Assembly: GCA_964413185.1 (NCBI GenBank)
Contig: CAYPSX010000257.1
Coordinates: 1 to 5,141 of the forward strand
Source: Salinivirga sp964413185
Lineage (GTDB): Bacteria; Bacteroidota; Bacteroidia; Bacteroidales; Salinivirgaceae
DNA: 5,141 nucleotides
Reading direction: 5' to 3'
Below the pieces are notes generated by a model. The model saw only the letters and a program-made list of their open reading frames with translations, did no database searches and was not told the DNA's origin. Below are positions 1-5,141 of the stretch, piece after piece. The translations under genes were made by a program, and so were the position numbers. The first letter of the stretch is position 1, and every line of letters begins with the position of its first letter.

Positions 1-626
1 AACTCACTTGAAACAGTTGTGTAATCAGAAAAACCAGCATAACCTTCCTCTTCGAAAAAGAGATGTTCCTCCGTAAATTTTTCTTCCGGCATGTTAAGAT
101 AGTCGCTATTCCGCTGTTGCGGTTCAAAACAATCATTTAACAGAATTATTTTTTTATCGGACCCTTTTAATTTTCTTTTCAATGTCTTATTTTCCTCAGA
201 TACAATATATTTTATGCAATCTTCTTTAGCCAATTGAAGGAACGTCTCAGACCCGGTATCTACCATTTTTGAACATATTAAAACGACATTCTCTGAATAT
301 CCGCCAGCCTGAATACCTTTCTTTATTTCCTCAATATTATTTTTAACTATGAAAGTTGGATACCAATCTGCATCAGTTAATTCATCTTTCAATTCGCTGA
401 TAAAAGAACCGTCATTGCCAGCCAATTCGCCAACCTGAGGATTTATAATTAAAGAAAAAAACAACCCATTTTCTTTAAATTGGGTGATTGCTTTCTTAAG
501 ACTGTTGAACGACTTTTTCACCGGCTCAATAATTGGATGTACATTGTTTTTATCGCCTTTTTGGTTGGCATATTCCCGCAAAGCGATTAATTCAAACTGG
601 CGGCCTCTTAAGTATGGGAAGTACAT
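1..626 (-). CDS. sce7725 family protein, 3' end cut by the window edge
   Basis: The open frame runs from an ATG at 626-624 to the left edge, giving 208 complete codons with no stop. The N-terminus MYFPYLRGRQFELIALRE is what I recognise as the hallmark start of sce7725 family proteins, named after a Sorangium cellulosum locus. A PIIEPVK motif follows at residues 31-37, and alternating hydrophobic strands and helices (for example FFSLIINP near 56-63, ENVVLICSK near 112-120, KKIILLND near 158-165) suggest a repeated beta/alpha fold. GFSDYTTVSS near residue 199 continues past the edge. It resembles the N-terminus of 'beta family' proteins, but I could not test this. The start lies 3 bases after the stop of the sce7726-type gene (TAA-CCT-ATG), so the two are almost certainly co-transcribed and translationally coupled; no separate Shine-Dalgarno sequence is seen. 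I see no catalytic motif and no signal peptide or membrane segment, so it is probably cytoplasmic. The biochemical function is unknown. Confidence 0.85.
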   Translation of the reverse strand, partial: MYFPYLRGRQFELIALREYANQKGDKNNVHPIIEPVKKSFNSLKKAITQFKENGLFFSLIINPQVGELAGNDGSFISELKDELTDADWYPTFIVKNNIEEIKKGIQAGGYSENVVLICSKMVDTGSETFLQLAKEDCIKYIVSEENKTLKRKLKGSDKKIILLNDCFEPQQRNSDYLNMPEEKFTEEHLFFEEEGYAGFSDYTTVSSE

Positions 627-629
627 AGG

Positions 630-1511
630 TTAAATATTAATTGGGCTATTCAGGTAATTAACTAAAATATCATATTTGTTTTTCTCCAGATTCATGGCAA
701 GAGCTAACTGCTTTAACTCTTTGTGGAATGTCTTCAAAAAGGCAGTGTTTGATTTTCTTTTTTTAAGCTGATTGATAAACAATATAGATAGTTCATTCGA
801 TGGTATTGCTTTAATCATTTCAGCACAAATGTTGAACATGTTAAAACTATTCATTTCTGGCAAATCGCCATAAAACTTTTTAACGATATTTTTATATTCT
901 TGTGTCCTCAAACAGCGCATAAGGGTTGCAGGGTCTATATTTTTATTTCTTTCTGCTTTCCGCCATTCATACATTTTTACAGAGCGGGAAGTTTTGCGCA
1001 ATGCTATAATTCCAAGGGAATGGTCTGTCCTGGCATACTTCTCAGTTAGCGACTCATCAGTTACGACATAACTCTCTTCAAAAATTTTTCTGTAATCTGT
1101 AACCTGTCCTTTTAGTCTTTTGCTTGAATCTAGTTCTGTTTTTATTTCGAAAGCTTTTGAAGAGCCATTGAACAATACTAAATCTGCAACAGAACGTCCT
1201 GTTCTGAATTCATTTATAGCAACAGTGTCTTTTATTCCATAATAATTTAAAAGAATGCTATTAATGAAAGTGTTTTTATAATAATATTCATTTCGGTATT
1301 TTTTCCCCAACTCACCATAGATATACCTGAGGTAATCCATGTACGTATAAAACGCACCGGCCTTAAAAAGTTCTTTATCATATCTTTGGACTCTTGCCTC
1401 AATAAATGATAAATCGCCATTTTTGATAATTTTAGAAAATGAAGTTGAAGAAAAGACTGATGAATAGCTTCTCAAACGGTTTATGTCTCTATTTTCTAAT
1501 GTTTTGTTCAT
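630..1511 (-). CDS. sce7726 family protein, predicted PD-(D/E)XK nuclease-fold
   Basis: A 293-residue intact protein. Its centre carries a PD-(D/E)XK-type signature: Asp110 in SVADLVLF, a strand with Glu122 and Lys124 in AFEIKTELDS, then Gln136 and Tyr140 in GQVTDYRKIF (the QxxxY element seen in RecB/Mrr-like members). A predicted helix near residues 79-92 precedes the core, and a GIIALRK strand near 167-173 follows it. The C-terminal 110 residues look helical and lysine-rich, possibly a nucleic-acid or partner-binding part. The pairing with a sce7725-type gene 3 bases downstream is the basis for the sce7726 family name; the nuclease fold is my reading of the motif, and activity is inferred. 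The ATG at 1511 is preceded by a TACATTTG promoter motif (1541-1534), leaving a leader of only about 15 bases, which supports this start. The gene is visibly more AT-rich than the core genes to the right, as expected for transferred DNA. The cellular role is not established; defence is a guess from context. Confidence 0.82.
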   Translation of the reverse strand: MNKTLENRDINRLRSYSSVFSSTSFSKIIKNGDLSFIEARVQRYDKELFKAGAFYTYMDYLRYIYGELGKKYRNEYYYKNTFINSILLNYYGIKDTVAINEFRTGRSVADLVLFNGSSKAFEIKTELDSSKRLKGQVTDYRKIFEESYVVTDESLTEKYARTDHSLGIIALRKTSRSVKMYEWRKAERNKNIDPATLMRCLRTQEYKNIVKKFYGDLPEMNSFNMFNICAEMIKAIPSNELSILFINQLKKRKSNTAFLKTFHKELKQLALAMNLEKNKYDILVNYLNSPINI

Positions 1512-1533
1512 ACAGTATTTTCTGTTCTTTAAG

Positions 1534-1541
1534 CAAATGTA
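1534..1541 (-). promoter_or_regulatory. Bacteroidetes-type -7 promoter element for the sce7726/sce7725 operon
   Basis: The minus strand reads TACATTTG, an exact match to the TAnnTTTG -7 consensus of Bacteroidetes primary sigma factor promoters. It lies 22 bases upstream of the ATG at 1511. No exact TTTG -33 element is found; the nearest candidate at the right distance is TTTAG at 1566-1562. The element sits just beyond the stop codon of the truncated AlbA_2-type reading frame, so the operon appears to bring its own promoter. Confidence 0.55.
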
Positions 1542-1547
1542 AACAAC

Positions 1548-1673
1548 TTAATGCGAATGGCCTAAATTATTGCTAAATCTCTCACGGTAGTTCAGGAACG
1601 CAACAACCTCTTTTTCCATGTCCAGGTCTTTGGTCAGCTTCTCTTTATATTCTATGCGATTGGTTTCGGCCAT
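1548..1673 (-). pseudogene. N-terminal remnant of an AlbA_2-type (Schlafen AAA_4-like) DNA-binding protein
   Basis: An ATG at 1673-1671 opens a 41-codon frame ending in TAA at 1550-1548. Residues 1-31 (MAETNRIEYKEKLTKDLD, then MEKEVVAFLNYRE) are a strong match to the start of AlbA_2 / divergent AAA_4 (Schlafen-like) proteins, which normally continue NYREGG into a strand of the core domain and run for several hundred residues. Here the match stops after Glu31, near position 1580, and is replaced by RFSNNLGHSH and a stop. I therefore read it as the stump of a gene whose remainder was deleted or displaced, probably when the neighbouring two-gene module arrived. The family assignment rests on recognising the motif; the truncation is directly visible. 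A functional 41-residue peptide cannot be excluded but seems unlikely. Confidence 0.7.
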
Positions 1674-1721
1674 ATTTTGTCATTTAATCTTCATTTTTAC
1701 ATGATACCTGCATTCATTTTG

Positions 1722-1767
1722 CACGATTGCTTTAGCGATGCATTCGTGCAGATTTTGTGCAATCGTG
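1722..1767. repeat. Short inverted repeat, 9-base arms
   Basis: CACGATTGC at 1722-1730 is the exact reverse complement of GCAATCGTG at 1759-1767, separated by 28 bases. The spacer contains a second small near-palindrome around ATGCAT (GCGATGCATTCGTGC). It lies 49 bases upstream of the start of the AlbA_2-type stump. It has no T-tract, so it does not look like an intrinsic terminator; it could be an operator or a remnant recombination site, or chance. Confidence 0.4.
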
Positions 1768-1861
1768 TTGAATTTTAGTATATTTCATTGTTCATCCATA
1801 CTTTTTTTCATAATTTCCTTTATCCAGTGCGGAGCAAGATTAATATCAAAACTACAAAAAA

Positions 1862-2065
1862 TCAGAATACTTTCATTTCCCCCTGCCCGCCAAAACGATT
1901 TTTTTGTGCGGTGGCTTTTCCTTTTTCGCATTTTATGGAGGCATCCACATCGTGCTCGTAGTGGGGTGCGCCACGGAAATCACCGCCTTTGGTGTCTTTG
2001 AACACAGAGACGAATGATTTGGAAGGATGCTTTTGGTAGAGCAGTTCTAACTCTTTGCATGAAAA
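1862..2065 (-). pseudogene. C-terminal remnant of a RadA-like RecA-fold ATPase
   Basis: A minus-strand frame of 67 codons ends in TGA at 1864-1862 and is closed upstream by an in-frame TGA at 2068-2066, with no start codon before the homologous part. It reads YQKHPSKSFVSVFKDTK near residues 10-26, FRGAPHYEHDVDASI near 30-44, and QKNRFGGQGEMKVF at 54-67. The pattern TK-x2-DFRG, then HDVD, then KNRFG, then a GE tail is that of the last strands of RadA-like ATPases; KNRFG (1889-1903) is the RadA signature motif. The Walker A and B parts that should lie upstream are absent: the tRNA-Arg gene and its terminator stand there instead. In Bacteroidetes I associate short RadA-like ATPases lacking the Lon-like domain with plasmids and integrative elements, but that is general recollection. 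The gene is clearly broken; the exact subfamily is uncertain. Confidence 0.72.
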
Positions 2066-2110
2066 TCAAGGGTTTCTATTTGTGGACTACATAGATATTT
2101 TTTCGCGAAT

Positions 2111-2137
2111 AAAAAAAGCGTTACTTTACATAACGCT
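2111..2137 (-). terminator. Intrinsic terminator after tRNA-Arg
   Basis: On the minus strand a perfect 7-base-pair stem AGCGTTA/TAACGCT (2137-2131 with 2123-2117) encloses a 7-base loop and runs into seven T residues (2117-2111). It starts 20 bases beyond the mature 3' end of the tRNA, so it terminates the tRNA transcript and any read-through from nth. Confidence 0.85.
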
Positions 2138-2156
2138 CTGATAGCCAGGTACTTAG

Positions 2157-2230
2157 TGATCCCGCCAGGACTCGAACCTGGAACCTACAGCTTAGAAGGC
2201 TGTTGCTCTATCCAGTTGAGCTACGGGACC
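2157..2230 (-). tRNA. tRNA-Arg (anticodon UCU)
   Basis: A full 74-base cloverleaf folds on the minus strand. The acceptor stem is GGTCCCG/CGGGATC with one G-T pair and discriminator A at 2157. The D arm is GCTC/GAGC, the anticodon stem is ACAGC/GCTGT with loop CTTCTAA, and the T arm is CCAGG/CCTGG with loop TTCGAGT. The anticodon TCT is at 2196-2194, reading AGA/AGG arginine codons. The 3' CCA is not encoded: CTA follows the discriminator base. The gene lies 42 bases downstream of nth. Its 3' end faces the accessory region to the left, which fits use as an integration target, though no second copy of the 3' end is visible within the window. Confidence 0.96.
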
Positions 2231-2251
2231 ATTCTTTCTGTTTTCGGCTTG

Positions 2252-2259
2252 CAAAATTA
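2252..2259 (-). promoter_or_regulatory. Bacteroidetes-type -7 promoter element for tRNA-Arg
   Basis: The minus strand reads TAATTTTG, an exact match to TAnnTTTG, 21 bases upstream of the mature 5' end of the tRNA and within the 42-base gap after nth. No clear TTTG -33 element is found; that region would overlap the end of nth. The spacing suits a short tRNA leader removed by RNase P. Confidence 0.55.
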
Positions 2260-2272
2260 GAAAATTATCTTT

Positions 2273-2971
2273 TTAATTCCTACTTCTTAGGCTGATTTTT
2301 GCGGTTCTTTTTTTGCTTTCAGTGGGATGTGTTTTTTCTAGTTGTTCAAAGTACTTGCAAAAACTGCTCAGACCGCATTTTGTGCATTGCGGTGTACGCG
2401 CCAGGCAAACGTAGCGTCCGTGCAAAATAAGCCAGTGATGGGCGCGCGCAATTAATTCTTCGGGAATGTGTTTCACCAGCTGCTTTTCGGTTTCCAACGG
2501 AGTTTTTGCATTTGTTGTAAGGCCTATACGTGCAGCGACGCGAAAAACGTGCGTATCTACTGCCATGGCCGGCTGATTGTAAATTACCGATGCAATTACA
2601 TTGGCTGTTTTTCGGCCTACGCCCGGCAATTTTTGTAATTCTTTAATTTGGGGCGGCACTACACTGTTGAAATCTTCAACCAGCATCTTGGCCATGCCGC
2701 TCAGGTGTTTTGCCTTGTTGTTGGGGTAGGAGCACGATTTAATGTACGCAAAAATATCTTCTACCGTTGCTTTAGACAAAGCTTCAGCAGTCGGATAAGT
2801 GGCAAAAAGCGGTGGAGTAATCTGATTTACGCGTTTATCTGTACATTGAGCCGAAAGAATAACCGAAACCAGCAACTCATAAGGATTGCGATGATGCAGC
2901 TCCGTTTCTGCCACAGGCATGGCTTCCAGAAAATAATTTATAACCTTTTGAAATCGTTCTTCTTTACGCAT
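2273..2971 (-). CDS. nth: Endonuclease III (DNA glycosylase/AP lyase)
   Basis: A bifunctional base-excision repair enzyme that removes oxidised pyrimidines and cleaves the abasic strand by beta-elimination in the cytoplasm. From the ATG at 2971 the protein has 232 residues. It shows SAQCTD at 40-45, the helix-hairpin-helix LPGVGRK at 115-121 with catalytic Lys121, the VDTH motif with catalytic Asp139, HHWLILHGRY at 178-187, and the [4Fe-4S] cluster cysteines C-x6-C-x2-C-x5-C at 189, 196, 199 and 205. It is about 20 residues longer than the 211-residue E. coli enzyme, mainly through a basic C-terminal tail (THPTESKKRTAKIS) that looks dispensable. An in-frame ATG at 3007 would add 12 residues (MRNTIFTQNSFT), but family members typically begin as M-[RT]-K-x-ERF, and a promoter-like motif lies inside that extension, so I prefer 2971. 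It stands alone between the mutase terminator and tRNA-Arg, with no terminator of its own. Confidence 0.95.
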   Translation of the reverse strand: MRKEERFQKVINYFLEAMPVAETELHHRNPYELLVSVILSAQCTDKRVNQITPPLFATYPTAEALSKATVEDIFAYIKSCSYPNNKAKHLSGMAKMLVEDFNSVVPPQIKELQKLPGVGRKTANVIASVIYNQPAMAVDTHVFRVAARIGLTTNAKTPLETEKQLVKHIPEELIARAHHWLILHGRYVCLARTPQCTKCGLSSFCKYFEQLEKTHPTESKKRTAKISLRSRN

Positions 2972-2988
2972 GGTGAATGAATTTTGCG

Positions 2989-3021
2989 TAAAAATAGTAT
3001 TTCTCATAAGAACTTGAGCAA
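2989..3021 (-). promoter_or_regulatory. Possible nth promoter
   Basis: On the minus strand a TTG (3021-3019) is followed after 22 bases by TATTTTTA (2996-2989), which matches TAnnTTTG in 7 of 8 positions. The implied transcription start would lie about 10 bases before the ATG at 2971 and downstream of the alternative ATG at 3007. Both elements are imperfect, so this is a moderate call that mainly bears on start choice. Confidence 0.35.
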
Positions 3022-3193
3022 GATTTTTTAATGTGCTTAACTCACATTGAAGCTATAATCGAATAAACATAAAGCTGGAAAAATATAATTTTTCTGAAAG
3101 CTATTTGAGGTTGAAAATTATAATATATGAACTGCATTATATTCAATCCTGCCAGGTCGGCTTCCGTAAATGTTTTTTTGTTTTATTATCTTT

Positions 3194-3211
3194 AATTCGT
3201 GCAATTCGTGG
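3194..3211. repeat. Tandem 9-base repeat AATTCGTGC/AATTCGTGG
   Basis: Two adjacent copies of AATTCGTG differ only in the ninth base (C, then G). They lie in the AT-rich intergenic region between nth and the mutase terminator. I recall similar AATTCGTGCAATTCGTGG strings as dispersed intergenic repeats in Bacteroidetes genomes, which would need a genome-wide search to confirm. The rest of the 267-base intergenic region shows only AT-rich sequence. Confidence 0.5.
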
Positions 3212-3222
3212 ACAATAAAAAC

Positions 3223-3253
3223 AAAAAAAAGCCGTCCTTCGCAGAACGGCTTT
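3223..3253 (-). terminator. Intrinsic terminator of the methylmalonyl-CoA mutase gene
   Basis: On the minus strand an 8-base-pair stem AAAGCCGT/ACGGCTTT (3253-3246 with 3235-3228) encloses a 10-base loop and is followed by an unbroken run of T residues down to 3223. It begins 21 bases after the stop codon at 3275, marking the end of the mutase transcription unit and separating it from nth. Confidence 0.88.
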
Positions 3254-3274
3254 GAACAAAATATCTTTAAAAAT

Positions 3275-5141
3275 TTACTCTTCGTCAAGCAAAATTTTCA
3301 ACATCTCTGTTGCAGCTTTGGGTACGGGTGTTCCCGGCCCGAAAATGGCTGCTACGCCTTCATTGTACAAGAAATCATAGTCCTGGTGGGGAATTACACC
3401 ACCGGCAATGACCATAATATCTTCGCGTCCGTGCTTTTTGAGTTCTTCCATCACTGATGGTATCAGTGTTTTGTGGCCGGCTGCCAGCGAAGAAACGCCC
3501 AAAATATGCACATCGTTTTCAATGGCATCGCGAACAGCTTCTTCCGGGGTTTGGAACAATGGCCCGATATCTACATCGAAACCAATATCAGCATAGCCTG
3601 TAGCTACAACTTTCGCTCCTCTGTCGTGGCCATCCTGACCCATTTTCGCAATCATAATGCGGGGCTGACGGCCCTCTTTTTCTGCAAATTTTGCGCACAG
3701 CTCTTTGGCTTCGGCAAATTCGCTACTCTCTTTTGATTCTGATGAATACACGCCTGAAATAGATCTGATTACTGCTTTATATCGTCCTACAACTTTTTCA
3801 CATGCCTGGGAAATCTCACCCAAAGTAGCACGCTTTTTAGCGGCTTCAATGGAGAGCTCAAGCAAGTTGCCTTTGCCGGTTTTTACACATTCGGTAATAG
3901 CATTAAGTGCTTTTTCCACATCTTCGCTGTTTCGCTCTTCGCGAAGTTTTGCCAAACGTTCTAACTGGGCTTTGCGAACCGCTGTGTTGTCTACCTCAAG
4001 AATCTCAATTGGATCTTCTTTGTCGAGGCGGTATTTGTTGGTTCCTACAATGGTTTCGCGCTTGCTGTCGATACGTGCCTGCTTACGCGCTGCGGCTTCT
4101 TCAATGCGCATTTTAGGTACGCCGGTTTCAATGGCTTTGGACATTCCGCCCATGCCTTCAATCTCATTAATATGCTCCCATGCACGGTTGTACAGGTCTT
4201 GTGTGAGCGATTCTACGTAATATGAACCGGCCCATGGGTCTACCGCGCGGGTTATTTGTGTTTCATTTTGCAGATAAAGTTGCGTGTTGCGGGCAATGCG
4301 TGCGCTAAAGTCCGTAGGCAATGCAATGGCTTCGTCCAATGCGTTGGTGTGCAACGATTGTGTGTGTCCGAGCGCTGCTCCCATAGCTTCAACTGCTGTA
4401 CGCGCAATGTTGTTGAACGGATCCTGCTCCTGCAAGCTGTAACCCGATGTTTGCGAGTGCGTGCGCAACGCCATCGACTTGGGGTTTTTCGGGTTNNNNN
4501 NNNNNGTGCCCAAATCATTCGTGCTGCGCGCATTTTGGCAATTTCCATAAAGTGGTTCATGCCAATGGCCCAGAAGAAGGAGAGGCGTGGTGCAAATTTA
4601 TCTACCTCCATGCCTGCATTAATTCCGGTGCGGATGTAATCCAAACCATCAGCTAATGTATACGCCATTTCAATATCGGCAGTGGCCCCGGCTTCCTGCA
4701 TGTGGTAGCCGGAAATGGAAATGGAGTTGAACTTCGGCATATTTTTCGAGGTAAACTCAAAAATATCGGCAATTATTTTCATGGAGAATTCTGGTGGGTA
4801 GATGTATGTATTACGCACCATAAATTCTTTCAAAATATCATTCTGGATTGTTCCCGAGAGTTGGTCAAGGCTGGCGCCCTGTTCCAGTCCGGCAACAATA
4901 TAAAAAGCCATAATGGGCAAAACAGCGCCGTTCATGGTCATGGAAACCGACATCTTATCCAATGGAATGCCATCGAAAAGAATTTTCATGTCGGCAATGG
5001 AATCTACAGCTACGCCGGCTTTTCCTACATCGCCAATTACGCGCTCGTGATCGGAGTCGTAACCGCGGTGCGTGGCCAGGTCAAATGCAATGGAAAGTCC
5101 TTTTTGCCCGGCAGCCAGGTTGCGGCGATAAAATGCATTGG
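3275..5141 (-). CDS. mutB: Methylmalonyl-CoA mutase, large (catalytic) subunit; 5' end outside window, internal N gap
   Basis: An adenosylcobalamin enzyme interconverting (R)-methylmalonyl-CoA and succinyl-CoA in propionate metabolism (also called scpA). The first visible codons, NAFYRRNLAAGQKGLS, sit about 90 residues into the usual 710-residue chain; 617 residues are readable on the two sides of the gap. The N-terminal TIM-barrel has MVRNTYIYPP, whose Arg (codon 4813-4815) should be the substrate-binding Arg207 of the Propionibacterium enzyme, and SGYHMQEAGAT with the active-site His (4702-4704, His244). The Arg favours a methylmalonyl-CoA mutase, since isobutyryl-CoA mutase has Gln there. 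RTHSQTSG follows the gap. The C-terminal B12-binding domain has DGHDRG (3617-3634, cobalt-ligand His at 3626-3628), SSLAAGH, AGGVIP and GPGTPVP. No G-protein domain is fused. Frames on the two sides of the ten Ns disagree, which I attribute to a wrong gap length, not a mutation. The small subunit gene normally lies just upstream, outside the window. Confidence 0.95.
4496..4505. other. Assembly gap (10 N) inside the mutase gene
   Basis: Ten N bases interrupt the coding sequence between ARMIWA and NPKNPKSMALRTH on the minus strand. Left of the gap the last codon (AAC, 4495-4493) is complete; right of it one base (C at 4506) of the next codon is visible. Family members have six residues here (usually K-L-V-K/H-Q-F), so about 17 bases are expected, with length of the form 3n+2. 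Ten Ns put the two halves in different frames, so the number of Ns is a placeholder. Confidence 0.85.

Larger units (their letters stand above)
1674..2110. other. Degraded accessory stretch without an intact gene
   Basis: This stretch, of more than 400 bases, between the AlbA_2-type stump and the tRNA-Arg terminator has no intact gene. It holds a RadA-like C-terminal fragment (1862-2065) and a small inverted repeat (1722-1767), both listed separately. A minus-strand frame ending in TGA at 1787-1785 reads INLAPHWIKEIMKKSMDEQ, which looks protein-like but has no convincing start and no family I recognise. A plus-strand open frame at 1738-2001 runs antisense to the RadA-like fragment and reads as low-complexity, cysteine/phenylalanine-rich sequence, so I do not call it. 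I see no IS element, integrase gene or CRISPR-like repeat here. Confidence 0.6.

Noticed and set aside
1548..1580. LGHSH near the end of the AlbA_2-type stump as a tyrosine recombinase fragment
   Set aside because: LGHS occurs in tyrosine recombinases, but the match is only a few residues followed at once by a stop, too short to support a call.
1738..2001. Open frame of 87 codons on the plus strand
   Set aside because: It runs antisense to the RadA-like fragment, has a composition unlike a folded protein (many Phe, Cys, Arg, His in low-complexity order), and no recognisable promoter or family.
2648..2980. Open frame of 110 codons on the plus strand
   Set aside because: Fully antisense to nth, whose catalytic and cluster motifs are intact; no independent evidence for a gene.
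3100..3165. AT-rich palindromic-looking stretch around ATAATATATG...CATTATAT
   Set aside because: The arms do not pair well when aligned exactly and the AT richness alone explains the resemblance.
3705..4220. Open frame of 171 codons on the plus strand
   Set aside because: It is antisense to the well-supported mutase coding sequence; its serine- and leucine-rich content is what the complement of that codon usage gives.
4252..4989. A separate 245-residue mutase-like protein with an unrelated C-terminus (TRKTPSRWRC...)
   Set aside because: The tail is the wrong reading frame entered after the N gap; the correct frame on the other side continues the mutase.
1..5141. CRISPR array, IS element or attachment-site duplication
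   Set aside because: No regularly spaced repeats, no transposase or integrase frame, and no second copy of the tRNA 3' end are visible in the window.

Overview
The window looks like part of a Bacteroidota (Bacteroidetes) genome. The evidence is the style of the endonuclease III and methylmalonyl-CoA mutase proteins, and several close matches to the TAnnTTTG -7 promoter motif of that phylum. A run of ten N bases shows that the contig is a scaffold. Everything I can support is encoded on the minus strand, so the order of transcription is from right to left.

Right half (about 2110-5141), ordinary core genome: the 5'-truncated large (catalytic) subunit gene of adenosylcobalamin-dependent methylmalonyl-CoA mutase (interrupted by the N gap), its intrinsic terminator, the DNA repair gene nth (endonuclease III), and a tRNA-Arg(UCU) gene with its own promoter motif and terminator.

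Left part (1 to about 2110), accessory DNA directly downstream of the tRNA 3' end, a classic insertion position. Going away from the tRNA, it holds the C-terminal stump of a RadA-like ATPase gene, a gene-free stretch with a small inverted repeat, the N-terminal stump of an AlbA_2-type (Schlafen AAA_4-like) gene, and an intact, AT-rich two-gene operon. The operon matches what I know as the sce7726/sce7725 pair. Its first gene carries a clear PD-(D/E)XK nuclease signature. Its second gene starts 3 bases after the first one stops and runs off the left edge. Neither product has a function I can name with confidence.

The most interesting content is this pair. It is a nuclease-fold protein tightly coupled to a conserved partner, in a tRNA-proximal island with debris of mobile-element-type genes. 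That setting suggests a defence or conflict module, but this is inference. The core genes show nothing exotic, apart from the N gap, whose stated length breaks the reading frame and must be wrong.
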